The notes under the pieces were generated by a model that was not told the DNA's origin, ran no database searches, and saw only the letters and a program-made list of their open reading frames with translations. Positions 63,069-64,000 of a DNA stretch of 64,000 nt are shown in pieces. Position numbers and translations under genes: made by a program. Origin of the DNA: Bryocella elongata (GTDB lineage Bacteria > Acidobacteriota > Terriglobia > Terriglobales > Acidobacteriaceae). The stretch's first letter is position 1. The number at the start of each line of letters is the position of its first letter. The stretch lies in NCBI RefSeq assembly GCF_900108185.1, contig NZ_FNVA01000001.1, forward strand, positions 682,001 to 746,000, given 5' to 3'.

Positions 63069-63154
63069 CGCTCATCAAGGGGCAAGTCCCAGGACGTTAC
63101 GACTCGTCCCACGAACGATCGCCCGGAGCATCCGCGCGATTCACCGCCTGTGGC

Positions 63155-63182
63155 TGGAATCATATCGCTACCCGGCCGATAG
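63155..63182 (+). promoter_or_regulatory. Sigma-28 (FliA)-type promoter of motA
   Basis: GCCGATAG (63175-63182) is the same 8-mer as before cheW and cheY. The -35 (TGGAA, 63155-63159, 15 bases upstream) is a poor match. The motA start lies 74 bases downstream of the -10. Confidence 0.5.
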
Positions 63183-63255
63183 ACCACTGACCAGAAGATC
63201 CTTCCATTGCACCTGCTGACGAAGGAATCTTCGCAACACGACCGTAGGGGCTCGA

Positions 63256-64000
63256 ATGTTCTCCATCATCGGGACAATATTGGTGTTCGGCGCCGTGATC
63301 GGTGGGTTCCTGCTGGAGCACGGCAAGTTGCCCGTGCTCATTCAGCCGAACGAACTGATCATCATTGGCGGCGCGGCCATTGGCACGCTGGTTACCGCCA
63401 ACCCCATGCACATCCTCAAGAGTCTCGTAGGGGCCGTTATTGGTGTGCTCAAGGGATCGCCGTACAGCAAGCAGCGATATACCGAGACGCTCAAGATGCT
63501 CTTCGATCTGCTCACCAAGGCCCGCAAAGAAGGCGCCATCGCGATTGAGGCTGATGTGGAAGAGCCGGACAAGAGCCAGACCTTTTCGAAGTATCCTGCG
63601 TTCCTCAAGGACCACCACGTCCGCGACTTCGTCTGCGACACCTTGCGCATGGCCATTACGGGTGGTGTCAGTGCCTTCGACGTCGACCAGATGATGGAGG
63701 TCGACATGGACACGCATCATCATGAAGCGAGTCAGCCGAGCGTGGCGCTCCAGACCGTGGGTGACGCGCTCCCTGGCCTCGGAATTGTGGCCGCGGTGCT
63801 CGGCATTGTGATCACGATGGGAGCTCTCGGTGGGCCTCCGGAAGAGATCGGCAAGAAGGTCGCCGCAGCTCTCGTCGGAACCTTCCTGGGCATCCTGCTC
63901 TGCTACGGTGTGCTCGCGCCGCTGGCCTCGATCATGGGCAAGAACGTCGATGACGAGCATAGCTACTATCACGTGCTGCGGGTGGTGATGCTTGCCTTCA
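63256..64000 (+). CDS. motA: Flagellar motor stator protein MotA (C-terminus outside window)
   Basis: First 248 residues of an expected 285-290. MotA forms the proton (or sodium) channel of the stator with MotB. Visible: N-terminal helices (MFSIIGTILVFGAVIGGFLL, NELIIIGGAAIGTLV), the cytoplasmic domain (KEGAIAIEADVE, FVCDTLRMAITGGV) and the C-terminal helix pair with the conserved prolines (ALPGLGIVAAVLGIVITMG, VGTFLGILLCYGVLAPLAS). It is cut by the window edge; motB is expected just beyond. A poly-His stretch (DTHHHEASQPS) lies before the third helix. Confidence 0.95.
   Translation, partial: MFSIIGTILVFGAVIGGFLLEHGKLPVLIQPNELIIIGGAAIGTLVTANPMHILKSLVGAVIGVLKGSPYSKQRYTETLKMLFDLLTKARKEGAIAIEADVEEPDKSQTFSKYPAFLKDHHVRDFVCDTLRMAITGGVSAFDVDQMMEVDMDTHHHEASQPSVALQTVGDALPGLGIVAAVLGIVITMGALGGPPEEIGKKVAAALVGTFLGILLCYGVLAPLASIMGKNVDDEHSYYHVLRVVMLAF

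Overview
The window is GC-rich, densely packed bacterial DNA with long single-direction runs of genes, many 4-base start/stop overlaps, and frequent GTG or TTG starts backed by Shine-Dalgarno sequences. Gene content points to an Acidobacteriota, most likely a Terriglobia/Acidobacteriaceae soil heterotroph. The clues are a 1165-residue Oar-like TonB-dependent receptor with an N-terminal carboxypeptidase-regulatory-like domain, Tat-exported Gfo/Idh/MocA and sugar-isomerase proteins, many glycoside-active enzymes and an outer-membrane lifestyle (LolA-like, HtrA). The genus is an inference; no rRNA or tRNA gene was seen.

Region 1 (1-15.0 kb) handles carbohydrates and sulfur amino acids: a GH92 mannosidase cut by the window edge with a perfect 14-bp LacI-type palindrome upstream, hrpB helicase, two overlapping transsulfuration enzymes, a secreted GH2 glycosidase, and a plus-strand group of a Tat-exported Gfo/Idh/MocA oxidoreductase, TonB receptor and Tat-exported isomerase-fold protein.

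Region 2 (15.0-26.1 kb) is a myo-inositol catabolic cluster on the minus strand, transcribed iolB-iolC-aldolase-iolD-iolE-iolG, with a candidate LacI-type operator at the promoter. The aldolase is of the corynebacterial Cgl0159 type instead of IolJ. It is followed by a translationally coupled parvulin/formylglycine-generating-enzyme pair, a divergent LacI regulator and another Gfo/Idh/MocA gene. No iolA or inositol transporter lies in the window.

Region 3 (26.2-53.9 kb) is mixed: secreted GH31, rpsO-pnp with an intervening terminator, a DMT-like membrane protein, pectinesterase, HtrA protease, an amidohydrolase/EamA pair, a 1185-residue GH18-like/NodB/GT2 fusion, a GT-C glycosyltransferase, a LolA-like protein, serS with an enlarged tRNA-binding arm, a BrnTA toxin-antitoxin pair, purH, a TPR protein and dGTPase.

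Region 4 (53.9-64.0 kb) is chemotaxis and motility: cheW-cheA-cheR-cheD-cheY-cheX-cheB on the minus strand, a receptor without a visible HAMP domain but with a C-terminal CheR-docking-like pentapeptide, a divergent cheY/CheX-like pair, and motA running off the end. All four transcription units have a CCGATA-type sigma-28 (FliA) -10 element 60-75 bases before the first start codon, so the block looks like one FliA regulon.
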